Source of the DNA: UBA6115 sp964629345
GTDB taxonomy: Bacteria; Bacillota; Clostridia; Christensenellales; Aristaeellaceae
Direction: 5' to 3'
Length of the DNA stretch: 5,239 nt
Assembly: GCA_964629345.1 (NCBI GenBank)
Contig: CAZVSG010000124.1
Coordinates: forward strand, 1-5,239
The notes under the pieces are model-generated. The model did not search any database, was not told the origin of the DNA, and worked only from the letters and a program-made list of their open reading frames with translations. Shown here piece after piece: positions 1-5,239 of this stretch; positions within the stretch are counted from its first letter, which is position 1; the number at the start of each line of letters is the position of its first letter. The position numbers and the translations under genes are program-made.

Positions 1-440
1 TGCAGGACCTGAACGCACAGCCCCTCGGCAAAGGCATCCGGTTTTGCCTTAGATGTGTCAAGATTTGGTTTTTTCTTTTTGAGGGCTGCCTTTGCGGCTT
101 CAAGTATCTCCGCTGTCACGAAATCCGGCTGCCGGATCATCATCGTCCACACAAACTTGCTCTTGTCATGGATGGCCGCTCCTCCGCCCCTGAAATCACC
201 GTCCATGCTCCAGAGGCCTTCAAGCGGCGCGACAACGTAGTCAAGGATGGACTTGCTGCTCATTTTGATGGCGTAGGAAAGCCCGTACAGCAGTTCGACC
301 GCGGCGGCGTATTCCGCGCCCGTGTTCGGATCGCCTCTGCCGTTTACGGTGATGAACGTCATTTGCGGCACGTCGATCACAGACGGCGCGGTCTTGGGCA
401 AATACAAATCCTTCTGCGCTTTCTTAAAGTCGGCCGTCAT
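1..440 (-). CDS. GyrI-like small-molecule-binding domain protein, C-terminus cut by window edge
   Basis: The minus strand is open from an ATG at 440 to the left edge with no stop, giving 146 residues plus two bases. The protein begins MTADFKKAQKDLYLPKT and carries VNGRGDPN (about 32-39), LYGLSYAIKM (51-60), PLEGLW (72-77), MMIRQPDFVT (100-109) and EGLCVQ (139-144). This pattern matches, from memory, the stand-alone GyrI-like proteins of Firmicutes, related to the effector-binding domain of AraC/MerR activators such as Rob and BmrR. The glutamate in PLEG lies where the family has its conserved ligand-pocket acid. Members are usually just over 200 residues, so about 60 C-terminal residues should lie outside the window. 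No DNA-binding domain is visible, so it is probably a cytosolic binder or hydrolase-like protein of small, possibly cationic compounds, not a regulator; its ligand is unknown. AAGGAG lies 10 bases before the start, and the start overlaps the end of the preceding small gene. GC is lower than in the rest of the window. Confidence 0.85.
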   Translation of the reverse strand, partial: MTADFKKAQKDLYLPKTAPSVIDVPQMTFITVNGRGDPNTGAEYAAAVELLYGLSYAIKMSSKSILDYVVAPLEGLWSMDGDFRGGGAAIHDKSKFVWTMMIRQPDFVTAEILEAAKAALKKKKPNLDTSKAKPDAFAEGLCVQVL

Positions 441-622
441 GGTCCCGCATCTCCTTCCCGATCAGCGACAGCGCGATCCGCAGCGCGCTGACCCGCCTGT
501 CGTTCAGCGTCTTTTTGAGAGGGCTGCAGCCTTCCGCTCTCCTGCATCTTTTCAAATTTGCGCAGCGTCGAAGCAAGGGAGGTTTTTGCCTCCTCCAGTT
601 CCTGCCATGTGTGCAAGCTCAT
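424..622 (-). pseudogene. small helical hypothetical protein with an apparent +1 frameshift
   Basis: Reading from ATG at 622, the first frame gives MSLHTWQELEEAKTSLASTL and onward, a charged helical sequence, and then changes character to an Arg/Ala/Asp-rich tail (DAERQAGQRAADRAVADRE) ending at TGA 437-439, 61 residues in all. If one base is removed from the T5 run at 512-516 (A5 in the coding strand), the reading continues as SQKTLNDRRVSALRIALSLI and then GKEMRDHDGRL, stopping at TAA 424-426, a product of about 65 residues. That continuation looks like the second helix of a short two-helix protein and resembles, from memory, small uncharacterised Firmicute proteins with an SQ-TL--R--ALRIA-type motif. 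I therefore read the gene as frameshifted, by sequencing error or real decay. Its ribosome binding site is weak (GGGGA, 6 bases before ATG). The repaired gene would overlap the GyrI-like gene by 17 bases; as sequenced the overlap is the 4-base ATGA. Function unknown. Confidence 0.6.
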
Positions 623-698
623 ATGCTTTCCCCGATTTTTGCTCTTGCTTTCACAGCCTGATTGCGCTGCGCCCTATATGGAACATGCCGGGCCCCGC

Positions 699-2300
699 TC
701 AGTCCTCCCACTTCCGGGCCAGCTCGTCGATCTGCCGGGCCAGTTTCTCCTTCAGCTTGTTGCCAAGACCGCCGCCGGCCTCCACCACCCGGGTCAGGCG
801 CGCCAGTGCCGCGCTCAGCGCGGTCATGGACTTCTCGGCCTTGCGGGCCTTGTCTTTCTTTTTCTCAGCCGGGGCGCGCGGCCCGGATTCTGTCTGTTTG
901 TCCGGAATGAGGCCCCAGGCATCCCCGGAGTAGGGGACAAAGGTATTATGCCCGCGCTGTTTGAGCAATTCTTCAAAGGCGAGGGCGGAGGCCTCCTCCC
1001 CGTGGGTCACGAACACGCGCCGGGGCCGCGGAGCAAAGCTCCCGATCCACTTGAGCAGGCCGTCCTGGTCAGCATGGCCGGAAATGGCCTTGAGCATGCG
1101 GATCTCGGCGGAAACAGTGATGGTCTCGTTGAAAAGCCTGACGGTCTTCGCGCCGTCGTACAGCTGCCGGCCAAGGGTGCCCACGCTCTGGTAGCCGACA
1201 AAGAGCACGGTGGATTCCGCCCGCCACAGGTTGTGCTTGAGGTGGTGGCGGATCCGGCCGGCCTCGGCCATCCCGGAGGCGGAGATGATGACGCAGGGGC
1301 GCTTCTCAAAGTTGATCGCCTTGCTCTCCTCCGCTGTCACGCAGATCTTCAGGTCCGCGAAGCTGATGGGGTTGCGGCCTTCCCGGAGCAGCGCCTGCAT
1401 GTCCTCGTCAAAAACGGACTGATCGCAGTCCAGAAACACCCTCGTGGCGGCAATGGCCAGCGGGCTGTCCATGTACACCGGGAAGCCCTCGTGTCCGCGC
1501 ACAAGACNNNNNNNNNNNNNNNNNNNNNNNNNNNNNNNNNNNNNNNNNNNNNNNNNNNNNNNNNNNNNNNNNNNNNNNNNNNNNNNNNNNNNNNNNNNNN
1601 NNNNNNNNNNNNNCGCGTCGGTCAGGTCCGCGCTGTAGTCGGGCCGGGGGCCGTGAAGCCGGTCGCCGTAGGTGGACTCCATCACGACGAAGTCGGCGCG
1701 GCTCAAATACTGCGGGTCCCTGATGATGGGCTGGTCCAGGTTCCCGATGTCCCCGGAGAACACCAGGGTCCGGGTCTCCCCGTTCTCGAAAAGCGTCAGG
1801 GTCGCGGACGCAGAGCCCAGCAGGTGCCCGGCGTCGGTAAAGGACAGGGCGCAGCCGGGAAGGATGTCCCGGCTCTCCCCATAAGGCAGGGGACGGAAGA
1901 GCCTGAGGGTATTTTCCGCGTCCTCCTGCGTGTAGATCGGCTCAAGCAGCGCTTCGCCCGCGCGGCTGGCCTTGCGGTTGTGCCATTCCGCCTCGCTCTC
2001 CTGGATGTGGGCGGAGTCGCGCAGCATGATGTCGCACAGCTGCTTTGTCGCCGGCGTGGCGTGGATCTCCCCCCGGAAACCGTCCCTGTACAGCTTTGGC
2101 AGCATGCCGGAGTGGTCGATGTGCGCGTGGGTGAGCACCACGGCGTCCACCTCTGACGCCGTGACCGGCAGCTGCTGGTTCTCATAGGTGTCCTGTCCCT
2201 GCTCCATGCCGCAGTCCACCAGGACGTGCCGGCCGCCGACCGTGACCATAAAAGCGCTTCCGGTGACTTCGCGCGCCGCGCCCAGAAACAGGATGTCCAT
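699..2300 (-). CDS. beta-CASP metallo-beta-lactamase-fold ribonuclease, CPSF/YSH1 type
   Basis: This is a 533-residue protein of the CPSF73/YSH1-like family (COG1236 type), predicted to be a zinc-dependent cytosolic RNase. Numbered from the ATG at 2300, the lactamase motifs are VDCG (about 28-31), HAHIDH (58-63), the histidine of DAGHLLGSA (159), SGDIG with Asp184, and a late HGE histidine near 432. The beta-CASP motifs are ESTYGDR (208-214), SASGMAEAGRIRHHL (about 340-354) and GHADQ (His408). All expected metal ligands and CASP motifs are therefore present. There is no N-terminal KH region as in archaeal aCPSF proteins. About 36 residues are lost in an N-gap just after motif A. A C-terminal tail of about 65 residues has a Lys-rich linker followed by a predicted helix rich in Leu, Lys and Glu. 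An in-frame ATG at 2318 overlaps the ABC stop codon, but GGAGGA lies 6 bases before the ATG at 2300, so I prefer the latter. It is the last gene of a probable four-gene operon. Its RNA targets cannot be inferred. Confidence 0.93.
   Translation of the reverse strand: MDILFLGAAREVTGSAFMVTVGGRHVLVDCGMEQGQDTYENQQLPVTASEVDAVVLTHAHIDHSGMLPKLYRDGFRGEIHATPATKQLCDIMLRDSAHIQESEAEWHNRKASRAGEALLEPIYTQEDAENTLRLFRPLPYGESRDILPGCALSFTDAGHLLGSASATLTLFENGETRTLVFSGDIGNLDQPIIRDPQYLSRADFVVMESTYGDRLHGPRPDYSADLTDAXXXXXXXXXXXXXXXXXXXXXXXXXXXXXXXXXXXXLVRGHEGFPVYMDSPLAIAATRVFLDCDQSVFDEDMQALLREGRNPISFADLKICVTAEESKAINFEKRPCVIISASGMAEAGRIRHHLKHNLWRAESTVLFVGYQSVGTLGRQLYDGAKTVRLFNETITVSAEIRMLKAISGHADQDGLLKWIGSFAPRPRRVFVTHGEEASALAFEELLKQRGHNTFVPYSGDAWGLIPDKQTESGPRAPAEKKKDKARKAEKSMTALSAALARLTRVVEAGGGLGNKLKEKLARQIDELARKWED
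1508..1613. other. run of 106 unknown bases (assembly gap or masking)
   Basis: All bases are N. The run lies inside the beta-CASP nuclease gene, between motif A (ESTYGDR) and the conserved MDSPLA segment. The reading frame is the same on both sides, and 106 bases plus partial codons equal 36 codons. Related proteins, as I remember them, have about 35 residues here, including a GGNVVIPSFAVGRTQE-type segment. The gap length is therefore probably faithful and the gene probably intact. Confidence 0.97.
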
Positions 2301-2306
2301 CGTCTC

Positions 2307-2312
2307 TCCTCC
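2307..2312 (-). promoter_or_regulatory. ribosome binding site deciding the nuclease start
   Basis: The minus strand reads GGAGGA followed by GAGACG and then ATG at 2300, an ideal 6-base spacing. The alternative ATG at 2318, which overlaps the upstream stop codon as ATGA, has no comparable site before it. The site therefore favours the start six codons downstream. Confidence 0.8.
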
Positions 2313-2314
2313 GT

Positions 2315-4111
2315 TCATGACAGCGCCTGCGGCGCCGCTTCCCTGGTTTCCCGGTCCTCCCGGCTGGCGTACAGGCTGTACAGGCTGTGATACAGCCCCT
2401 TGCGTTTCATCAGTTCCTCATGGCTTCCGTGCTCCTCCAGACCCCTGTCGGTGAGCACCCAGATCACGTCGGCATTCCGGATGGTGGACAGCCGGTGCGC
2501 GATGGTGAGCGTGGTGCGCCCCTGGGTGAGTTCCTCAAGGGACCGCTGCACCAGCATCTCCGATTCGTTGTCCAGCGCGCTGGTCGCCTCGTCCAGCAGC
2601 AGGATCGGCGGATCCTTCAGAAAGACCCGGGCGATGGACAGCCGCTGTTTCTGGCCGCCGGAGAGCTTGACCCCGCGCTCTCCCACGTAGGTGTCATAGC
2701 CTTCAGGCAGCGCGCTGATAAAATCATGCGCTCCCGCGCGCCTGGCGGCCTGCTCCACTTCCTCCCTTGACGCGCCGGGCTTGCCGTAGACGATGTTCTC
2801 AAACACGGTGCCGGAGAAGAGATACACGTCCTGCTGCACCATGCCGATGCTGCCCCGCAGCGACCTCAGGGTGAGGTCCCTGACGTCCTTTCCGTCGATG
2901 AGCACTCTGCCCTCCGTCACGTCATAAAACCGCGGGATCAGGTTGCACAGGGTCGTCTTGCCCGATCCGCTGGGACCGACCAGGGCCACGCTCTGGCCCC
3001 GGGGCACGGACAGGTTGATATGGTTCAGTACTTTTACGCCGTTTTCCTCGTAGCGGAAGCTGACATCGTCCAGCGTGATGTCGCCCTTGATGCCGTGAAG
3101 CGCGATGGCGCCCGGCCGGTCGGAGATCTCCAGCGGCGCGTCCATGATCTCAAAGAAGCGGCCGATCCCGGTCAGGCCGCGCTGGTATTGCTCGGCAAAG
3201 TCTACCAGGTGGGTGACGGTGTTCAGCAGGAGGCTGACGTAGAGCAGGTAGGAGGCGAACTCGCCCGCGGACAGCTCGCCGCGGGAGAGGAAGTATGCGC
3301 CTGCCACGATGACCAGCAGGTTCATCAGGCCATTGAGCAGCCTTGTGGCGGAGTGGAAGCCGGCCATCACGTTGTACTGTTTCGTCTTCAGCCTCAGGAA
3401 AGTCTGGTTGCCCTCCTCAAACTTCCGGCTTTCCAGCTCCTCGTTGGCAAAGGACTGCACCACGCGCATGCCCAGCAGGCTGTCCTCCGCCCGGGCGTTG
3501 ATCTCGCCCAGCTGATGGCGGCAGGCCTTGAAGGTGTCCCGTATCCGGCGGTTGAAGAGGAAGACGGAGAGGAGCAGCAGCGGCAGCGCCAGGAAGATGA
3601 TGAGGGCAAGGCTGAGGTTCATCCAGGCGAGCACGGCGAAGGAAACCGCGAGGTTGATCAGGCCGATGAGAAATTCCTCCGGGCAGTGGTGGGCAAACTC
3701 TGTGACGTCATTCAGGTCGCCGGTGATGCGCGCCATGATCTGGCCGATCTTGGTCCCGCTGTAATAGGAAAAGGACAGCTGCGACAGGTGGCTGAACAGG
3801 TCGCCGCGCATGTCGCGCTCCATCATGGCGCCTATGATGTGCCCGCGGAACTGCATATAGTAGCGGCTCCCTGCCTCCAGGAGCAGCAGCGTCAGATAGG
3901 TGAGGCCCAGGCGGAGCACAACGGCGGCGGTGATGCCCTCAAGGCCGCCGACCGCCAGGTCCGTGATCTCCCGGATGATCAGGGGAAATACCAGCGCGCA
4001 GGCGGTGGACAGGGCGGCGCAGGTCAGGCTGGCTGCCAGGGTGCGCAGATAAGGCTTGTAATAGGGGATGAACCTTCTGACCAGCCCGGATGATCGGGGA
4101 GAGGAAGCCAT
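2315..4111 (-). CDS. ABC exporter with fused membrane and ATPase domains (multidrug/lipid type)
   Basis: This is a 598-residue half-size exporter of the MsbA/BmrA/LmrA type, expected to work as a homodimer in the cytoplasmic membrane and to use ATP to export a hydrophobic substrate. Residues about 1-315 form a type I exporter membrane domain with roughly six hydrophobic helices, for example near 25-47, 62-80, 150-170, 168-188, 258-278 and 286-304. The ATPase domain has an A-loop Tyr near 354, Walker A GPSGSGKTT (379-387), Q-loop VQQD (425-428), signature LSGGQKQR (483-490), Walker B ILLLDEATSALD (503-514) and H-loop His539. All catalytic residues are intact, including the Glu after Walker B. 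An upstream in-frame GTG at 4129 is possible, but AAGGA six bases before the ATG at 4111 supports that start. There is one such gene here and no partner, which favours a homodimer. Substrate cannot be told from sequence; multidrug or lipid export is a family-level guess. It lies 21 bases after the anchored protein and 14 bases before the nuclease. Confidence 0.95.
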   Translation of the reverse strand: MASSPRSSGLVRRFIPYYKPYLRTLAASLTCAALSTACALVFPLIIREITDLAVGGLEGITAAVVLRLGLTYLTLLLLEAGSRYYMQFRGHIIGAMMERDMRGDLFSHLSQLSFSYYSGTKIGQIMARITGDLNDVTEFAHHCPEEFLIGLINLAVSFAVLAWMNLSLALIIFLALPLLLLSVFLFNRRIRDTFKACRHQLGEINARAEDSLLGMRVVQSFANEELESRKFEEGNQTFLRLKTKQYNVMAGFHSATRLLNGLMNLLVIVAGAYFLSRGELSAGEFASYLLYVSLLLNTVTHLVDFAEQYQRGLTGIGRFFEIMDAPLEISDRPGAIALHGIKGDITLDDVSFRYEENGVKVLNHINLSVPRGQSVALVGPSGSGKTTLCNLIPRFYDVTEGRVLIDGKDVRDLTLRSLRGSIGMVQQDVYLFSGTVFENIVYGKPGASREEVEQAARRAGAHDFISALPEGYDTYVGERGVKLSGGQKQRLSIARVFLKDPPILLLDEATSALDNESEMLVQRSLEELTQGRTTLTIAHRLSTIRNADVIWVLTDRGLEEHGSHEELMKRKGLYHSLYSLYASREDRETREAAPQALS

Positions 4112-4117
4112 GGATGT

Positions 4118-4122
4118 TCCTT
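4118..4122 (-). promoter_or_regulatory. ribosome binding site deciding the ABC exporter start
   Basis: The minus strand reads AAGAAGGAACATCC and then ATG at 4111, leaving 6 bases between the AAGGA core and ATG. The upstream GTG at 4129 has no good site before it and would make this motif coding, so the ATG is the likelier start. Confidence 0.75.
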
Positions 4123-4132
4123 CTTTCACGGT

Positions 4133-4642
4133 TCAGGGTTCCGCAAGGGAAAACCCGCCCGGATCAGGCGGGAGGACCGGTGTGATGAGGAAGGCCGCGT
4201 CCGGGGTCAGCAGGGCGTAGACCACCTCATCCCCACGCTTCGCCATGAGCAGCTCATACCCCATCAGGGCTTTGTCAGACGCCAAAAACACCAGGTCACC
4301 CCGCAGGATGCCGGGGGCGGCGGAGGCGGGCCTGATGCCCGTGACCCTTGCCGATGCGCCCTCCAGGGAGACCAGCCGGGTGGTATAGCCGTGATAGTTG
4401 CCGCCGTTCACTGACCCGCCTGTCAGGCCCTCCGGGACCGGCAGCGCGGCGCCGAAGGCCCGGGCGAGGTCCCGCGCGTCCGCGCTTTGGAAAGGCTCCG
4501 CCCTCTCCAGCGGCCCCTCAGCCTCCTGGACAAGGAACTCATCGGAGCGTTTGCTCTCCTCATCCTCCATCATCAAAGCGAAAACGTAGAAGGCGGCCAT
4601 GAGAATGAAGGACAGGAGGATGGCCAGGAGCCTGCGGATCAA
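4133..4642 (-). CDS. single-pass membrane-anchored protein of unknown function
   Basis: This 169-residue protein begins MIRRLLAILLSFILM and stays hydrophobic to about residue 25, with two arginines before it. This is a typical signal-anchor or uncleaved signal peptide with positive charges inside; no clear AxA cleavage site follows. The rest, starting with an acidic EDEES stretch, should lie outside the membrane. It contains a Gly/Asn/Tyr-rich GGSVNGGNYHGYTTRL segment (about 80-95), then strand-like sequence (RLVSLEGASARVTGIRPASA, GDLVFLASDKALMGYELLMA) and ends in a Pro-rich tail. No cysteine or recognisable catalytic motif is visible, and I do not recognise the family. The start appears to be TTG, since the only nearby ATG (4645-4647) is out of frame and hits a stop after two codons. 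It lies 29 bases after the upstream gene and 21 before the ABC exporter, so a role with the exporter is possible but unproven. Confidence 0.75.
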   Translation of the reverse strand: MIRRLLAILLSFILMAAFYVFALMMEDEESKRSDEFLVQEAEGPLERAEPFQSADARDLARAFGAALPVPEGLTGGSVNGGNYHGYTTRLVSLEGASARVTGIRPASAAPGILRGDLVFLASDKALMGYELLMAKRGDEVVYALLTPDAAFLITPVLPPDPGGFSLAEP

Positions 4643-4649
4643 TCCATTT

Positions 4650-4655
4650 CTCCTT
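4650..4655 (-). promoter_or_regulatory. ribosome binding site supporting a TTG start
   Basis: The minus strand reads GGAAGGAGAAATGGATTG. AAGGAG sits 7 bases before TTG at 4640-4642, a good spacing, but only 2 bases before the out-of-frame ATG at 4645-4647, which is too close. This supports TTG as the start of the anchored protein gene. Confidence 0.7.
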
Positions 4656-4671
4656 CCGGCGCCCTGAACGC

Positions 4672-5239
4672 TTACCTCAGCTGGGCGCGGACTTCGGCGC
4701 CCAGCAGGGTGTCCAGCTCCCGGCTCTCCCCGTGCGCGTGCTCATAAAACGCCTTGTAGAACGCCTTGGCCAGGACGACGGCTTCCTCCCCGTTCAGCCA
4801 GGACGAGGAGAGGGCGTTCATGATGATGTCCCTGGCCGGCACGGCCAGATAGCGGTGCAGGGACCCCTTGAAGGAGAACCCGAAGACGCGCGGCACGTGG
4901 GAGTTGTCGCTGACGACAAAAATGCGCATGTATTCCCGCGACAGCTCCTCCAGGTATCCGCGGAGGAAGGCCTCCCTGTCCCCTGCCAAGGCAAGGCAGC
5001 GGGCCAGCCGGGGATCGTCAAACAGCTCGCGCGCCATCCTGCGGGCTTCCTCCGGAGTGTGCTTGTCCGGATGCTCGAAGGCGTGCAGCAGGTAACACTT
5101 GATGACGGAGAGGTCAAACCGCTTCGGGTCCCTCTCATGAAGCCGGCCCAGCATCAGCAGCCTGCGCTGGATGTCCGGATCATTGGGCGCCAGCTCCTCC
5201 GCGCGGATCAGGCACCGGTGGATCATCTTCGGATCCTCC
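4672..5239 (-). CDS. helical protein of unknown function, N-terminal end uncertain or cut by window edge
   Basis: An ATG at 5226 gives 184 residues ending at TAA 4672-4674. The frame stays open to the right edge, adding Glu-Asp-Pro-Lys before that Met. GGAGGA seven bases before the ATG could be a ribosome binding site. However, the run EDPKMIHRCLIRAEELAPND reads like the end of one TPR-type helix pair and the next turn, so the protein may well extend upstream. The sequence is soluble, rich in Arg, Glu, Leu and Ala, and almost wholly helical, with no membrane segment and no signal peptide. The most distinctive parts are FVVSDNSHVPRVFGFSFKG (about 103-121) and LAKAFYKAFYEHAHGESREL (about 152-171). 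I do not recognise a named family; a TPR-like scaffold is a weak guess. It is the first visible gene of the probable operon with the anchored protein, ABC exporter and nuclease. Confidence 0.75.
   Translation of the reverse strand, partial: EDPKMIHRCLIRAEELAPNDPDIQRRLLMLGRLHERDPKRFDLSVIKCYLLHAFEHPDKHTPEEARRMARELFDDPRLARCLALAGDREAFLRGYLEELSREYMRIFVVSDNSHVPRVFGFSFKGSLHRYLAVPARDIIMNALSSSWLNGEEAVVLAKAFYKAFYEHAHGESRELDTLLGAEVRAQLR

Noticed and set aside
623..698. Possible terminator or promoter in the 76-base gap after the nuclease gene
   Set aside because: A GGGCCC-centred palindrome is present but no stable long stem followed by a T-run on the minus strand. The CATATA hexamer has no good -35 partner at the right distance.
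558..2156. A 532-codon open frame on the plus strand opposite the beta-CASP nuclease
   Set aside because: It is the antisense shadow of a high-GC gene: Pro/Gly/Val/Arg-rich, no recognisable motif, and it crosses the N-run. The minus-strand frame has complete catalytic motifs.
2301..2318. Nuclease start at the ATG overlapping the ABC stop codon (ATGA)
   Set aside because: The strong GGAGGA lies after this ATG and is correctly spaced for the ATG at 2300. The six extra residues (MNGGET) precede the usual MDILFLGAA-type family start.
2369..2386. Nine-base tandem repeat (GTACAGGCT twice on the plus strand)
   Set aside because: It encodes Ser-Leu-Tyr twice near the exporter C-terminus, where related exporters have similar Leu-Tyr-rich sequence. 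There is no sign that it is more than coding sequence.
3020..4093. A 357-codon open frame on the plus strand opposite the ABC exporter
   Set aside because: It is rich in Gln, Val, Ala and Gly with no domain motif and lies wholly inside a clearly coding minus-strand gene, so it is a shadow frame.
4112..4129. ABC exporter start at GTG 4129
   Set aside because: The AAGGA site would then be inside the gene, and no site of similar quality precedes the GTG. The ATG at 4111 fits better.

Overview
This 5.2-kb window is densely coding, and every gene I can support lies on the minus strand, so transcription runs from the right edge to the left edge. GC content is high: hand counts of sample lines give roughly 60-75% from about 700 rightward, and about 47-63% in the leftmost 440 bases. 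Strong AAGGAG/GGAGGA ribosome binding sites, very short intergenic gaps, a KH-less CPSF-type beta-CASP protein and a GyrI-like protein of a type I associate with Firmicutes together suggest a high-GC Clostridia-type Firmicute, possibly a draft or metagenome-derived assembly because of an internal run of Ns. This placement is inference; no rRNA or other phylogenetic marker is present.

In transcription order: (1) a gene open to the right edge (4672-5239), soluble, alpha-helical, perhaps TPR-like at its N-terminal end, function unknown; (2) a single-pass membrane-anchored protein of unknown function that appears to start at TTG (4133-4642); (3) a full-length homodimer-type ABC exporter with fused membrane and ATPase domains (2315-4111); (4) a beta-CASP metallo-beta-lactamase-fold ribonuclease of the CPSF/YSH1 type (699-2300), interrupted by 106 Ns. 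Gaps between these four are 29, 21 and 14 bases, so they probably form one operon. After a 76-base gap with no convincing terminator or promoter come (5) a very small helical protein gene that carries an apparent one-base frameshift in a homopolymer (424-622) and (6) a GyrI-like small-molecule-binding protein (1-440), cut by the left edge. Genes 5 and 6 overlap and are probably translationally coupled.

The upstream four genes combine an envelope exporter, an anchored extracytoplasmic protein and an RNA-processing enzyme; no shared pathway is evident, so the cluster may only be a co-transcribed housekeeping neighbourhood. I found no tRNA, rRNA, CRISPR array, insertion sequence, riboswitch or clear intrinsic terminator. 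No stretch over 300 bases lacks a gene. The most notable observations are the repairable frameshift in the small gene, the N-gap whose length fits the missing protein segment, and the TTG start overlapping a two-codon ATG-GAT-TGA frame. I did not find convincing evidence of a new biological system.
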